64,000 bases of DNA from Ectocarpus siliculosus (taxonomy: Eukaryota; Sar; Phaeophyceae; Ectocarpales; Ectocarpaceae), in NCBI GenBank assembly GCA_000310025.1, contig FN649741.1:597917-661916 (forward strand), given 5' to 3'. Positions 48,899-60,131 of this stretch are shown here, piece by piece. The notes under the pieces were generated by a model. It was not told the DNA's origin. It saw only the letters and a program-made list of their open reading frames with translations, and did not search any database. Made by a program: the position numbers and the translations under genes. The stretch's first letter is position 1; every line of letters starts with the position of its first letter.

Positions 48899-50853
48899 GA
48901 ACGTAACTCGTTTGCATGGATTGATAGGGCAGCCGTCCGTTGCGCATGGAAGGTGTGTCGTTACGTTTTGGCTGTTTGCAGTATTTGCAAGAGCTAGCCC
49001 ATTGCTACGTCGCTGTACTCAGATGTTAAGCTGACGTAAAATTGTTGGTTGTGGTGCGCGGTTGGTGAGGCTACCCTGCCGGCTGCATACGTTTGTAGAG
49101 TGGACCGGTATCTCTTTTGCGAGAAGACATGAGATGGACGATAGATAAGCTCCTACAGCAGACTCGCATGCACCACAAACTTGCGAGTTTCGTATACCTT
49201 CTGTTGTTTTCCAGCACGTTGAAAGAGAGTCGAACACTGCTGATATTTAGCAGTGTAGTAAGCCACAGGGCGTGTCTGTTGTCTTAGTATTGTCTCTGAG
49301 TAACCCGCTGAGGCATCGTTGTTCATGTAATAGGGACTGCAAGTTGCTGATATTTGAACTCGAGAGTTCGTCGAAGGATGCCTGCTGCAGCTCACGAGTT
49401 TGAACGGTTGCTCAAGTAGAGTAGTTTAGTCTGTGGAACAGGTGGACCCGACAAACGAGCAATGGAACTCACAGGTCCCGCCCCCGTGTAAATGATCGTT
49501 TTGTCTTAAAAAAATATGGGACCCCACCACGCGCATTTTGTGTCTACGACGACATTTATTTTGCGCTCAATGATGGCACAGAGTATCCCGTATTGCTTCC
49601 GACCCTTTTTTTTTTGTGTGTGCTTGTCTGCTGACAGCCCTTTGTCACGGCCGTCGAGTCAGATTGAGCCTACCCGAGTTTCGGGGCCCTGCTTGGTCAT
49701 GTACATTTTTGCGGCGTTGAGACCACCAGTCGCTTATAATCGCGACGAGATGCCCATGTTTCATGTTTCTCGATGGTTGACATTCTGCCCACCTTCAGTC
49801 TTGAATCTGGGTCCAAGATCGGTTGGGCTTTTTGAGCAAATCACACCGCCTAACGAACAGCGTGTGGTGTGCACCCGTAGATGTTATGTTCAAGAACCTC
49901 CAGAGCCCTTCTACTTGTGGTCCGACACGAAGACGCTGCTCCTCTTACCTGCCCACCTCTAAAACCTACACTCCCAGGCAGTTTTCGTACACCGCCGGCT
50001 AGAGCATGAAGCAGACCACACCCGCTCGACAACGACACGCATAGGTACCAGTAGCGTATGTGTTCCGTTAGCCAATTTGCTGTTTTGTTGGTGCTCTCGC
50101 TGCTCACTCTGTTTCTTTTTTCACGCACACCCGGGCGAGAGCAGCGAAGTAGGCACGGCAGAACCATGAAGCGGCTTGGTAGGCATGAAGGACAAGAGAG
50201 GGGCTCATGGCGGTAGTCTGAAAGGCCAAACTTGATTGGTGTGGACCTGGAGATAGGCGACAGAAGAAAAGCTGTGTGCTACAGCTGGAGGAGCGCTTCT
50301 CTTACTCAACAAAACTCGTGGTTCAAAAGAGACAAAAACCCGTGATTCGTGCGAGCTTTGTGTGCTGCGAACGTTGTCAATACGATGCGTCGGGAATTAA
50401 CGAGAATTAACAAGGCATCACGCGGGGTGCATGAACCTCTCAGCTGGCATGGTCCTCGTTGCCCAAGAAGTATATCAATCATCTCCCCATGCACACAAGT
50501 TGACAACAAAGCTCATGCGCTCTCTCGTGTATTACGCGTGTGTGTTATGCCGACCCATGTATCTTGTCCAACCTTTTGTTGTGGACGACAGATATATTGG
50601 ACACAGAGTAGGGTCCATGCCGCAAATCCAAAGCGTATGGAGAATCAATCCTTAGAAGCTTTTCCGGGCACCATGGGAACTCGGGAGACCTCTGATGGAT
50701 ACACACGGATCTTTAGCGGTGGCCCACTTGTGGCACGGCCCTACCCGTCATATTTCTTCTGGACCCTCTCTCCTTGCCCAAAACACCAACGGAGAACACC
50801 GCATCACATTGACACCGCCGTGTACCCTTATATTGCCGGACTCTCGACTTGCC
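48899..50853. other. Intergenic between convergent genes
   Basis: About 2 kb between the CHMP1 stop and the stop of the minus-strand tail-anchored protein gene. I see a short repeat of GCTGATATTT (about 49237 and 49347), the second on each side of a degenerate stretch, and no gene or RNA. Confidence 0.5.
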
Positions 50854-52482
50854 CTACGACGAGCCAACGATAAACGCTCCTACATCACCCGCTGTTCGGG
50901 CCGCCACGCCTGCGGCGTTACGCGCGGCCCGCCAAAGAGAATCTCGATTCCGTAGCGCCGCGTACGCCGCCAGACCGGCTGCGCCTGCCCCCACCACCAG
51001 TTGCACACGAGCTTCCGGCGTCCAGTCCGAGACATCCGAGAAGAACTTCTGCAGGGGGCTCTGCTGCTGTTGCCGTTGTTGATGACAAAACGCTGCACCT
51101 AGTTCGTCTGGAGACGAAGAGTGTTCTAATCGTGTGCGTCCGTCGCGTTGTGGCCCTCCTTTAGTTTCTTCTCTGTAATCCTCCCGATACGATGAATGCG
51201 AAGGACCACCGCGACCGCAAGGGCTGCGACTGCCAGAAGCCGTGTTGCTCGCATTCCCCGTTGACCCTTCCCCGGTTGCCGCACCTGACTCCCTTTCTCT
51301 CTCTGACGCGGATTGTTCGCAGGCTTTGAGAAGTTGGCTCTTGTCCTTCGGGCTGAGGTAAGCGTCGCTCGAAACAAGCGCTTCGGCTTCGGTGAACTCT
51401 CCGCAAGGGACCATTATCTGGACGACCAGCATCTCCGTCGCTTCCGAGTAGTTCGCCACCGCTGGTGTTACAGCTCCACTGTGTGCCCTCTCGAAGTCGC
51501 TGTTGTTGGCGGTTACCGCGGGCGTGCAGCGCCGCACTTCTTCGCCAAGTTCCGCCCTTAATTGCCAGAGGATTCTTCGAACAAGCTCCAACTCTCCTCC
51601 TGCTAGCCGCAAACGCAGCCTGAGGTGGGGTACAACAGGTTTCGGGCCAAAGCGACGATCCGCAGGGGAAGGCGAAGGCTGAGGATCTAGATTACTGCTG
51701 TAAGCAAGAGTGTACACGTGGGATAAATCTCAGCAGCAGCGGCAGCACGAGCGGCAGCAGACCAGCAGCAGCACCACCACCACCACCAGCGCGACAATCA
51801 CTATTGAATTGAAATAGTGACTTTTCATTGATCAGCAAGAGATCATCCTAGCATTACACTTTGTTCCAACGGCCCACTCTCCTGACTTGATATCATACCC
51901 TACGTCTCTCCGTTAGACTGCCTGTTTCCCGTACCCATCACGTAGTCTTGAGGGACGGAATCCAGACTGCACGATCGCATGGCTGAGAATCATGTAGTTT
52001 TGGATAAAGAGAAGACAATAAAGCGCATATAATAGTCAAGCTACTCACCAGAGAATAGCAACGGCAAAGGGTATTGCGCGGGTTGTGCCGTAGAAAGCTC
52101 GGCATCGTCCCCACTCCTCTGTTCGCTGGAGCTCAAAGCCGCACTGAAGCAACACCGCCACAATGAGGTCGGAGGTGCCACATTCTCCTACAGGCGCAAT
52201 AACCTGATCGTCAAAAGCCACCACCAGAGCCGAACCAGCTGGGTCGTGGCTGCCACTGGAGGTGGTGGCAGTCGTGCTGGTGCTGGTGCTACTGAAGTTT
52301 CGTCTGGGCGACGATGTGCAGCTTGAACCTTCACCCAACACGGCACTACAGACCCTTGCCGCTTCCGTAAAACGGCAGGACACAAACAATTCCTCAGCTA
52401 GGTCGAGCTTCGCTTCTTGGTCGAAAGCATCAGCATCCAGGGTCTCCCCACACTTCTCTGCCGGTTTCGTCATCTGGACCAT
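50854..52482 (-). CDS. Tail-anchored helical-repeat protein, possible PEX26/APEM9-type peroxin
   Basis: Two exons, 52049-52482 and 50854-51697, join in phase (CTG|GTGAGT donor, TTACAG acceptor) to give about 425 residues. The N-terminal half is helical with TPR-like spacing (LAEELFVSCRFTEAARVCS; LIVAVLLQCGFELQ). The middle has LVVQIMVPCGEFTEAEALVS followed by LSPKDKSQLLKAC. A Ser/Gly-rich linker follows, then a single hydrophobic stretch near the C-terminus (VQLVVGAGAAGLAAYAAL) with a basic tail. Plant APEM9 and animal PEX26 share this plan and tether the PEX1-PEX6 ATPase to peroxisomes. The likeness is in pattern, remembered and not aligned, so the function is tentative. The gene is divergent from the PLP enzyme, about 190-510 bp away depending on that gene's start. 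Confidence 0.6.
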
Positions 52483-52672
52483 CCTTTCCTCTCATGTTTG
52501 GTCCTGGCCGAGCTCGAGCTCGCTGGATGGCGAGTTCTGTGGTGAGATCAGGCATACTTGCAGCAGCAGGGGACACGGTGCATTTCCCCCTGTCCCTGGG
52601 GCTCTTCTCGTCTGTTTTCTTTGTTGTGGCGTCCCCGTCTCTGCCTGCTAGCTGACTCCCTCTCTCTCGCAG

Positions 52673-55600
52673 GTGCACTGCACGTCGCCTTTGGCGCAGT
52701 TGTGGTATTACTCTCCCCCGGCGTCGGAGGTCAGAGGGTCAGAGGTCACTTCGTCGAGATCCGTTTGGGTCGGCAAAGTTGACAGTCCTGCCGACAACAC
52801 CCGAGCAGCACTTCCCGCAGTTTGGCGAGCGAATCTTTGCGGCGTGGGCTCGTATTCCCCAAAGCTGGAGAGGTTTGACGTCGAGGCATCAATGAGATGG
52901 GCGGCGATCGCGTTCTCCCCTCTGGTGCGTCTGGGAGACAATCAACTGCCACGTTTGCTCTCTCGCACGGTTCCAAGCAAGCGTGTACGAGACTCGATGC
53001 ATATGTCGTCCTTGACAACGGCAGGGGCGAGAACGGCTGTGGATGTTGTCGGCGTGCGGATCGAGATGGCATGGGAGGGTACAGAACCGTGTGTCGCTCA
53101 TTTCAACGCCGCGGGAGACTCACCCATGCCGCGAAAAGTGCTGGAGAGGGTTCAGACACACATGCAGATGGAGGCTACGCTGGGAGGTTACGAGGCCGCC
53201 GCCAATGTCCAGGACGAGCTCGAGGCTGTGTATGATAGTGCTGCCAAGTTGATCAACGCGCAACCCGACGAGATTGCATTACAGGTGTGATATGCTTGCG
53301 TGTTGGTTGTTTGACTCTGTAACGGTGTTATCTGCAAGCAGATGCAGAGGTCGAGGCTCCTCGAGGCGCCCGGCTGTGCCCGGCACGCTGACGACCAGCT
53401 GTAAGCAACGCGTGCCACGGCTACCTGTCGTGACTCTATGGGTGACCCCGCACTCTTACGTTTGAATCTTGTACGTGGTGCCACGGTCAAGTACACATAG
53501 TATTGACGGGTCTTTCGCAGCAAACCGAAACTCGCCATGTTCATACATGTAGGCAAGATGGGTTGCCCACTGCTGTGTCCATAGCAACCTATGTTGACGG
53601 AACCCCAAGAGGTGAACGGGTGACGTATTGCCAAATGCATCCCTATTCGATTCTTTCTGTGAATATTTTTCTGTTTCTTTTGTTCCCGGCGCCTTAAAAT
53701 TCGCACTCTTTCGATTTGATGTCTTCGTTGTCCCTGGTCTTGAATCTACTACAGTAGTACAGCGCTTGCACATGTGGCCAATCGGCGCCAACCAGTCATC
53801 ATTGCGATCACATTGTACGTCAATGCCGTTTGATGTGTGGCAGGAGAGTGCAAGTATGGCCTGGGCCAGAGCTTTCTATGCTCTGGTGCAAGGTCTATCC
53901 CCTGGTGACCGTATCGTCACCGGCATGGTGGAATACGGCGCAAATTACGTTGCAATGCTTCAGGTGATTGTTGGCGTTCTTTCACAACAGCAGAGATAGC
54001 TATTGCGCGGAAACCAGAAGCATCATTGAGAACTAGCTATTTTATCCCCCCTGGACCTTGCAAGCTTTGGTGTCGTGAGACCCGCACTAAAGTCAAGTCG
54101 ATGGCCGAGCGGATTTTCGCAGTGTCTTTCGATATGAATCCGGTCGATGGGCTGCATCTTGGCCGGCCAGCCTCCTTTCAGAACGTCATGATTCCGCCGT
54201 TTACAGAAAGTGCCCAATAGCTTTGCCTCAGTTTTGACAAAGCTCAACTTTTCCAAAACCATGTAGGCATGCAAGCGAACCGGCGCCGTAGTTGAGGTTA
54301 TACCTTCTAACGAGTCTGGAGAATTAGACGTTGTGGCTTTGGAGGAGATGCTGGCTAGAGGAGGGGTCAAGGCTGTTGCCATCACGCACGTGCCAACAAA
54401 TGGAGGAGTGGTAAATCCGGCGAAAGCAGGTGCGGACGCAATGATTTCGCATTGGCAGGAACGGGGGCTCCTCGCGCCTTCGAACCAAAAGCCGCTGATA
54501 CCCTTTTCGAATTCGCCCAGACGTTTGAAGTGCATACCGTAGGTTTCCTCTCATTCTCCGGTGCAATCGGGGCATCTCTGTGTACCGGTGCACTTGCACA
54601 ATGAGATTTTTTTTCGGACGTGAGATGTGCTGGCTGTGACTACGAACAACATGCGACGGCCGACACGGAAGTGACTTGTTCAAATTCTCACAGAGATGCC
54701 GCCCGTAACCAAACCTTTTGCTCCTATACCGAAGTGGGTGATGTCTGCCGGCGGTTCGGGGTGCTCTACATTTTGGACGCATGCCAGTCCGTGGGACAGC
54801 TGCAAGTGGACGTTGAAGACATAGGGTGTCAAGTGCTCTGCGCAACCGGTCGAAAGTTCCTAAGAGGTCCTCGCGGCACGGGGTTTCTGTACATTGCACG
54901 AGGTGACAAGGCTGGAGAGGAAGGAACGAAAGCACGTGTTCGGGCGGGCACCCCGAGGAACGGACACTTGATACGCGGAGCTGACGTTATTGGTTGCGTT
55001 GGCGCAGAGGTGGAACGTTGAATGTTTCTCCCCCTTTCCTTGCGTCTCAAACAGTTGCCTCGTGACCCTGAAGCAGGATGCACGCATTCCTTGAAGCTGT
55101 TGCCCTCGAAGAGGTACCGCATGTTTGCCATATATCGATACCCATCTGTTTCGCTCGAGGATTCCACCACCTGCTCCACCTTACAGTCCCTGCCGTACCC
55201 TACTGGTTTACTTTCCCTCCACCACAGAGGCGATGGCCACAATCGGTGAGCCGCCCATGATCGACCACTATGCGGCACCTTGGGTGGAAACCGAGCGATA
55301 CGAGCTGCGTAACGACGCGAGAAGGTGATGCGTCGGGTGGATCATGTGTCACGCGGTCAAGATTCGCTGAGCTAGAAGAACATAAGTACCCGCACGACAG
55401 GCGTGCCAGTGGCACGTGAAATGTGTCCTGTCGTTCCTAGGTGTCAGACAATGCTCTCGCCATTGCTGGAGACGCAGCGAGGATGTAGAACGCCACCACG
55501 GGTATGTGTACACCATTCCTTTCGTTTCCTTCCACGATCTTTCCGATTGACGGCGATAGGTTCGAGTTCTGGGAGTCTAACGTCGCGGGGCGACTCGGAC

Positions 55601-56267
55601 TAGGGGTAGCAATCCGCTACGCCATGGACATAGGTATGGAGTTGATCGAGGATCGCATCCGCCAGCTGGCCGTCTCGCTCCGCGAAAGGCTCGAAAACGA
55701 GCCGGGCGTTTCCCTCATGGACCTGGGAAGAGTCGAGAACCAATGCGGCATCGTGTCGTTTACGGTGCCCGGGGTGGACCCGAGCGACATCAAGCAAGGG
55801 TTACGGCTGGAAAGGGTGTTCGTTTCGACATCCAGTGCCGGAAGCACGCCTCTCGACGCTGAAAACAGGGCTCTGCCAACCGTGGTGAGCTGAGCGGGAA
55901 AATTTGTTGATACGATTAGAAGGTAAATCCATGTACGTCTGGGGGACGGAAAGACGGGACGAGGAGAACATAAAGGTTCTGCAAAAATCGTGTGATTTTG
56001 GAGCTCATATGATCCATGGCAACATGCGCCCGTCAGTGAGTTGTGTTGGCTTGCTTTCTGTGGCAACATCATGTTCTAGTTTCCGGAGGGCGGTGGGGGT
56101 AGTGCGACTGCTGTGAATGCCAGCTCCTGCAGCCAAAGCCGCTGCTTTTTTATTTTCCTGTTGCTGATCTGCAGGTGAGAGCGAGCGTCCACTACTTCAA
56201 CAACGATGGAGATTTAGACAGACTCATGTCGGTGTTGCACGATGTCATCCAAGACGCGCCAAGATAA
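52673..56267 (+). CDS. Class V aminotransferase-fold PLP enzyme (cysteine desulfurase / selenocysteine lyase-like)
   Basis: Exons 52673-53284, 53844-53963, 54267-54429, 54735-54902, 55228-55324, 55560-55884 and 56175-56267 keep phase throughout and end in TAA. Family signatures run in order: [12 protein letters not shown] at the start of the fold; [45 protein letters not shown] (Asp and Gln near the PLP ring); [18 protein letters not shown] with the Schiff-base lysine; and a C-terminal [16 protein letters not shown]. From the first ATG the product is 525 residues; from an in-frame ATG at 52997 it is 417, nearer the family norm. The extra N-terminus could be a targeting sequence (an ATG at 52892 opens [14 protein letters not shown]). 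No loop Cys typical of NifS was located, so the substrate is unknown. Confidence 0.88.
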
Positions 56268-57287
56268 AGCGGTAGCACGTTTTGTGTGCCCGGGTGGTAG
56301 TAGGAGTAGACAGCAGCGCAGCGCAGCAGCAGCACCAAGTGGGCGCAAGCTTCACAAGCACGCCCCACATGCGCTAAAGTTGAAGTTGTTGCTCCTTTCT
56401 GCATGGTATTTTGGCCCCGCGTGCCGGTGGCGTTACTTCCCAGTCCCTTCCAAGTTTCGTGGGGATGTGTTGGTGTGCTGGGGTCCGATTGGACGTTCTC
56501 GTTTTCTGGCTAACGGTGCGCTACTTCTCTGCAGTTCCTGTAGGAGACCTTGGAACAACCTGCAAAGGAAGTAGATCAAATCATCTAAGCAACATCCCGG
56601 TGGACAACGGGGCGATTGCTTCGTTTGCTGAAACCACCAAGACGCTTGAATAGATTGGAAGCGCCTGGCCGCCAGTTCCCTCTGCGACTTCAACTTCGAG
56701 GCAACACATTACTTATAGATGCTGATGTGTTCATGCCTATTTCGAGGTACCTGGAACATTTCCGCCTGCGGGTTGCATGGAAGCCCAACTGTTGATAAAT
56801 TGTTCGTACTACATGATGCAGTTGCACGACTCGCTCGTGATCGTGACCCAACCTTCAGCAGCATAAAAACAAAACAGCGCGCATCGCCACCACGTACAAT
56901 ATCTCGAACCCATGGAAGAACGCAAGAGAGAGCGTGTTCGTGACGATGTTACCGCATAGAGTTGCAAAACAAAGACAGGCAACAAGACGTCGGAAATTGG
57001 AAAGGTACACAAATCCCGAATGCCTCAAAGACCAAGTGTGGCCAATGAATGAAACGGCGAGCCTGTCCGCAGTCGGGACAAAACATGCACAATGAGCAGG
57101 CTCTGCTGAAAACTCGAACATCTTGATCCCGCTAAAGGCTGCGCCCCGAGGGTCTAGTGCCGCCCCATGTGGCCCACAACGAGCGCTTGGACCTGTGTGC
57201 ACACATGCCACATCCGTTGCACATTCAACACCCATCATTCGCTGAACCCTCATGAAAGACAAGTCGAACAACAAGACCTCTACCTCT
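56268..57287. other. Intergenic
   Basis: About 1 kb after the PLP enzyme stop. No gene is recognised; it ends at a family A MITE. Confidence 0.5.
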
Positions 57288-57523
57288 ACCCTAGGAATGC
57301 GAAGAGACACCGCTGCCTCCTGGACCGATTTTCAAAGCTCGATTCTGTGGCGGTGCCGAAAATGAAGGTATCGCCTCGCGACGTGTCATTTTGTTCAAGT
57401 TGGGTAGACTATGTACATTTACAACATACTCGTTGTTTCGTCGAAAAAGCGCGATACGTCAACACGCTTCCGTACCCCATCTCCCGCGGCGTGTCATATC
57501 TATCTCGCGAGGGGACGCTAGGG
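57288..57523. mobile_element. MITE, family A, copy 6
   Basis: 236 bp between TA dinucleotides, with termini CCCTAG and CTAGGG. The left inner repeat GATTTTCAAAGCTCGATT matches the other copies; the right arm is more diverged. Confidence 0.75.
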
Positions 57524-58883
57524 TATCATGCCGAAAGGCTCCACCGTCTGCTGTGCCTTGCGCTCGTTCGCTCGCTGCTACTTGCGTCCCACGATGTCAC
57601 CCGCGAGAGAGTCCACGCTGTGCCGCGCGTCCGGCCTACGGTGCACTCTAATTATATCCTTTGAACGTTGTCAGGGTTGCCCACCATTCCCTCGTAGTGT
57701 CTAGCCGCACCCTTTTTGCCCGCTTCGTAGTGGTAGCCGCCCGGCCCTTGCACGCGAAAAACGCAGGAATGAGAGGAGGGGGGGGAGGGCTTTGCTCTGC
57801 AGTCTTCGGACCGTTGGCCTCGGATCTACACTTGAGATAGGTCACTGTTTAAATGCTGCTGCAAGAATCATATCCCTGTAGATATCAGGGGAGGACATAG
57901 AATGCATAACTGGGTCACGACGGCACGGCCTCAAAACTTGGCCGGGGGGGGCATCAGCTACTTGTGTACAACCCTGTTCGGGGTGGAATATGCTCCATGC
58001 CGCCTGGGGCATTCGCGGGGCAGTACCTCTTGTTTTCCGCACAGCCGTGCGACTACGGGAGCAAAGCTAGGCGCCGACAGGTGCCGCTTTCGGGAAAGCT
58101 TTCCACGAGCACCCCCCCCCCCGAATACGTGCACATTGTTAGGACATCACCCGCTCTGTTTTGACAAACCCCGAGAACAAGAACAGCTCTACACCTACCG
58201 CCCTTGTGGCTGACCTACAGAACCAAGTTTTTGAGATTTTCAGGGTATCCAAAGGTCGCCGAGATTTCGGGCCGCTGACAAGGTCCCGGGAGGTCATGGT
58301 GTATAGCTTCCGTGGCTGGTTTTGACGTCGCTTGAACCTGCTGGAAATTAGGACTTGTGACCAACGGGATGCCTACTTGATGGTTGACGACGACCAGGAG
58401 AAACAAAAGCATCAACAACAGCTGATAACATCGCCATGACAACACCGTCCGAGCACGCCGCCGCACCTGCTTCTGGATAGCGAGGAGGTGTTCCGGAGCG
58501 CCGACGAGAGTCTGGGACTTGAACATTCGGAGGTTCCAACGTGCGTGCGGCGTGACCTGAGTATATTCATCAACCAAGGTGCGGCAGGCAGGATTGCAGC
58601 AGACAGCACAACGTCACATCCCTGCATCAAAAAACGAGATACACATGCATGGTGCAGCACAGGGGGGCGTCGAACACAAGAAAATATCATGTCCCGGGAG
58701 ACACAACGTGCAACTCCTGGGCATAACGCGGGCGAAAGCGACGCCAAGGCAACAACATCAGAAACAGAGGCACACGCATCACGTTTTCCAATAATTATCT
58801 GCCCCAACATTCCTCCGCAACAGCAGCGAATAGAAGGAAAGTAGAAAGTAGGGACTGCTCCAACCTCGTGCTCGGCTCCTCAC
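57524..58883. other. Unassigned region downstream of the NB-ARC-like fragment
   Basis: Minus-strand open stretches occur (for example MFKSQTLVGAPEHLLAIQ near 58510-58460), but I could not tie them to a domain or link them in phase to the P-loop exon. Confidence 0.35.
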
Positions 58884-60131
58884 CTCTCCGTTGGAGAACT
58901 CGCGCGCCACCAAACGCCCCGTACTCGAGGAAACGCGCCGACCGGTCCTGCATGGCGTTCTCTGGTGGAAATCTTATCTACGAAGTAATACTCTTCCTCG
59001 GTCCAGTTTTGCTCCTTGAGGAAGGTGTTTTAAGCAACTGGAAACACGTAGATCTTACGCGTGGCTGTATTTTCACCACATTGCCTCACGACTATTACGA
59101 CACACATTCCCCATGGAAGGATGGTCCAAACAAACCACGGAAAATCTACTTGAAACTGCGGACGCCAGGACGGACTTTCCTCCTCCGGCCATGCCGGTCA
59201 GCACACAGGGCGCGTCGCCCAGGGTCGTGTTCGTGAGGTAACTAATGGCGCTCCCGAGCAACGAAGGCCGCGAAATGTAAGCACCGGTCAGGGAGATCGC
59301 GCCTCGAGGTACTGAGGCCATGCCCGGCAACGTTTGAGGGCGCAAATCGCGATGCATGGCCAACAAAAGCTGGTGATGTTCCAGCCCGCCCACCAAGGTG
59401 ATGTCATCCCTGATGCTGCGCAGATCCTCCTCGGGAGGATGGGTGAGGATCTTTAGGTCAATGCGGTGGCAAAAAAAATACCCTACGCTTGCCGCCCTTG
59501 GTCCACTTCGCCGTAAATTCCGCCAGTTTGTTGGTTGTGGCGACGAAGTCTTTCATGGGCTTCTGCACCTGAGCGAGGCGACCAACCGCTCGGTCGTGTT
59601 GAATCAAGACGGTGGTGAGGAACGCGCACCGAGATATCAGTCCCTTTAGCTTGTCCTGGCCATCGGCTGCACGTTCGGCAGCCTCGATTAGCGCCTTGAA
59701 TGCCTGGCACACAGGCACCAAGGGTCCAACGCTCGCAGTATCGAGCACCCCGACTGTAGTTGTCGCCATCCATGCAAGAGCCTCCTGGACGGGGGTGGGG
59801 CAAGCCTCCCACTCTTCGTTGGCTCGAGCTCCGATTTGCAGAAAGGCGGGCCAGGGCCTCTTTTCGGCGAGCAGCTTACCAACATGATCAAGCCGCTGCG
59901 AAGGGGAGAGGAGAGGGAGGGAGTGAGGGAAAGGGGGGGGGGGAAGCTTGGCATGAACCGGGTTCTGGGTTCGTTCGAGGTTGGGGAATGGACATGCACA
60001 GCAAAAAAATCACAGAATCTCGAAACACGTGCCTTTCGTGCGAAAATCATATGCATACGCACCTCTGCCGCGGTGGGCTCCACCGCCGCCTGAACATCTT
60101 CTTGGCCCCCATTCGCGGGAGCACGTTGCAT
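58884..60131 (-). pseudogene. NB-ARC-like P-loop (STAND) protein, 5' part, probably broken
   Basis: STAND NTPases act as switch receptors, and brown algae carry many NB-ARC-TPR genes. Exon 1 (60063-60131) and exon 2 (from 59895) join in phase 0 and encode a helical N-terminal domain (RLDHVGKLLAEKRPWPAF, then GPLVPVCQAFKALIEAAE). At about 59472, in a run of eight T, the frame shifts by one base and continues as CHRIDLKILTHPPEEDLRS, then SRPSLLGSAISYL and a Walker A, LTGMAGGGKSVLASAV, ending near 59150. A likely next exon near 58884-58955 reads RFLEYGAF, the place where NB-ARC proteins have a conserved FxxGxFW-type stretch. I could not find the Walker B or TPR repeats. One missing T would restore the frame, so this may be a sequencing slip; the missing 3' half favours a true pseudogene or a truncated copy. 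Confidence 0.6.
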
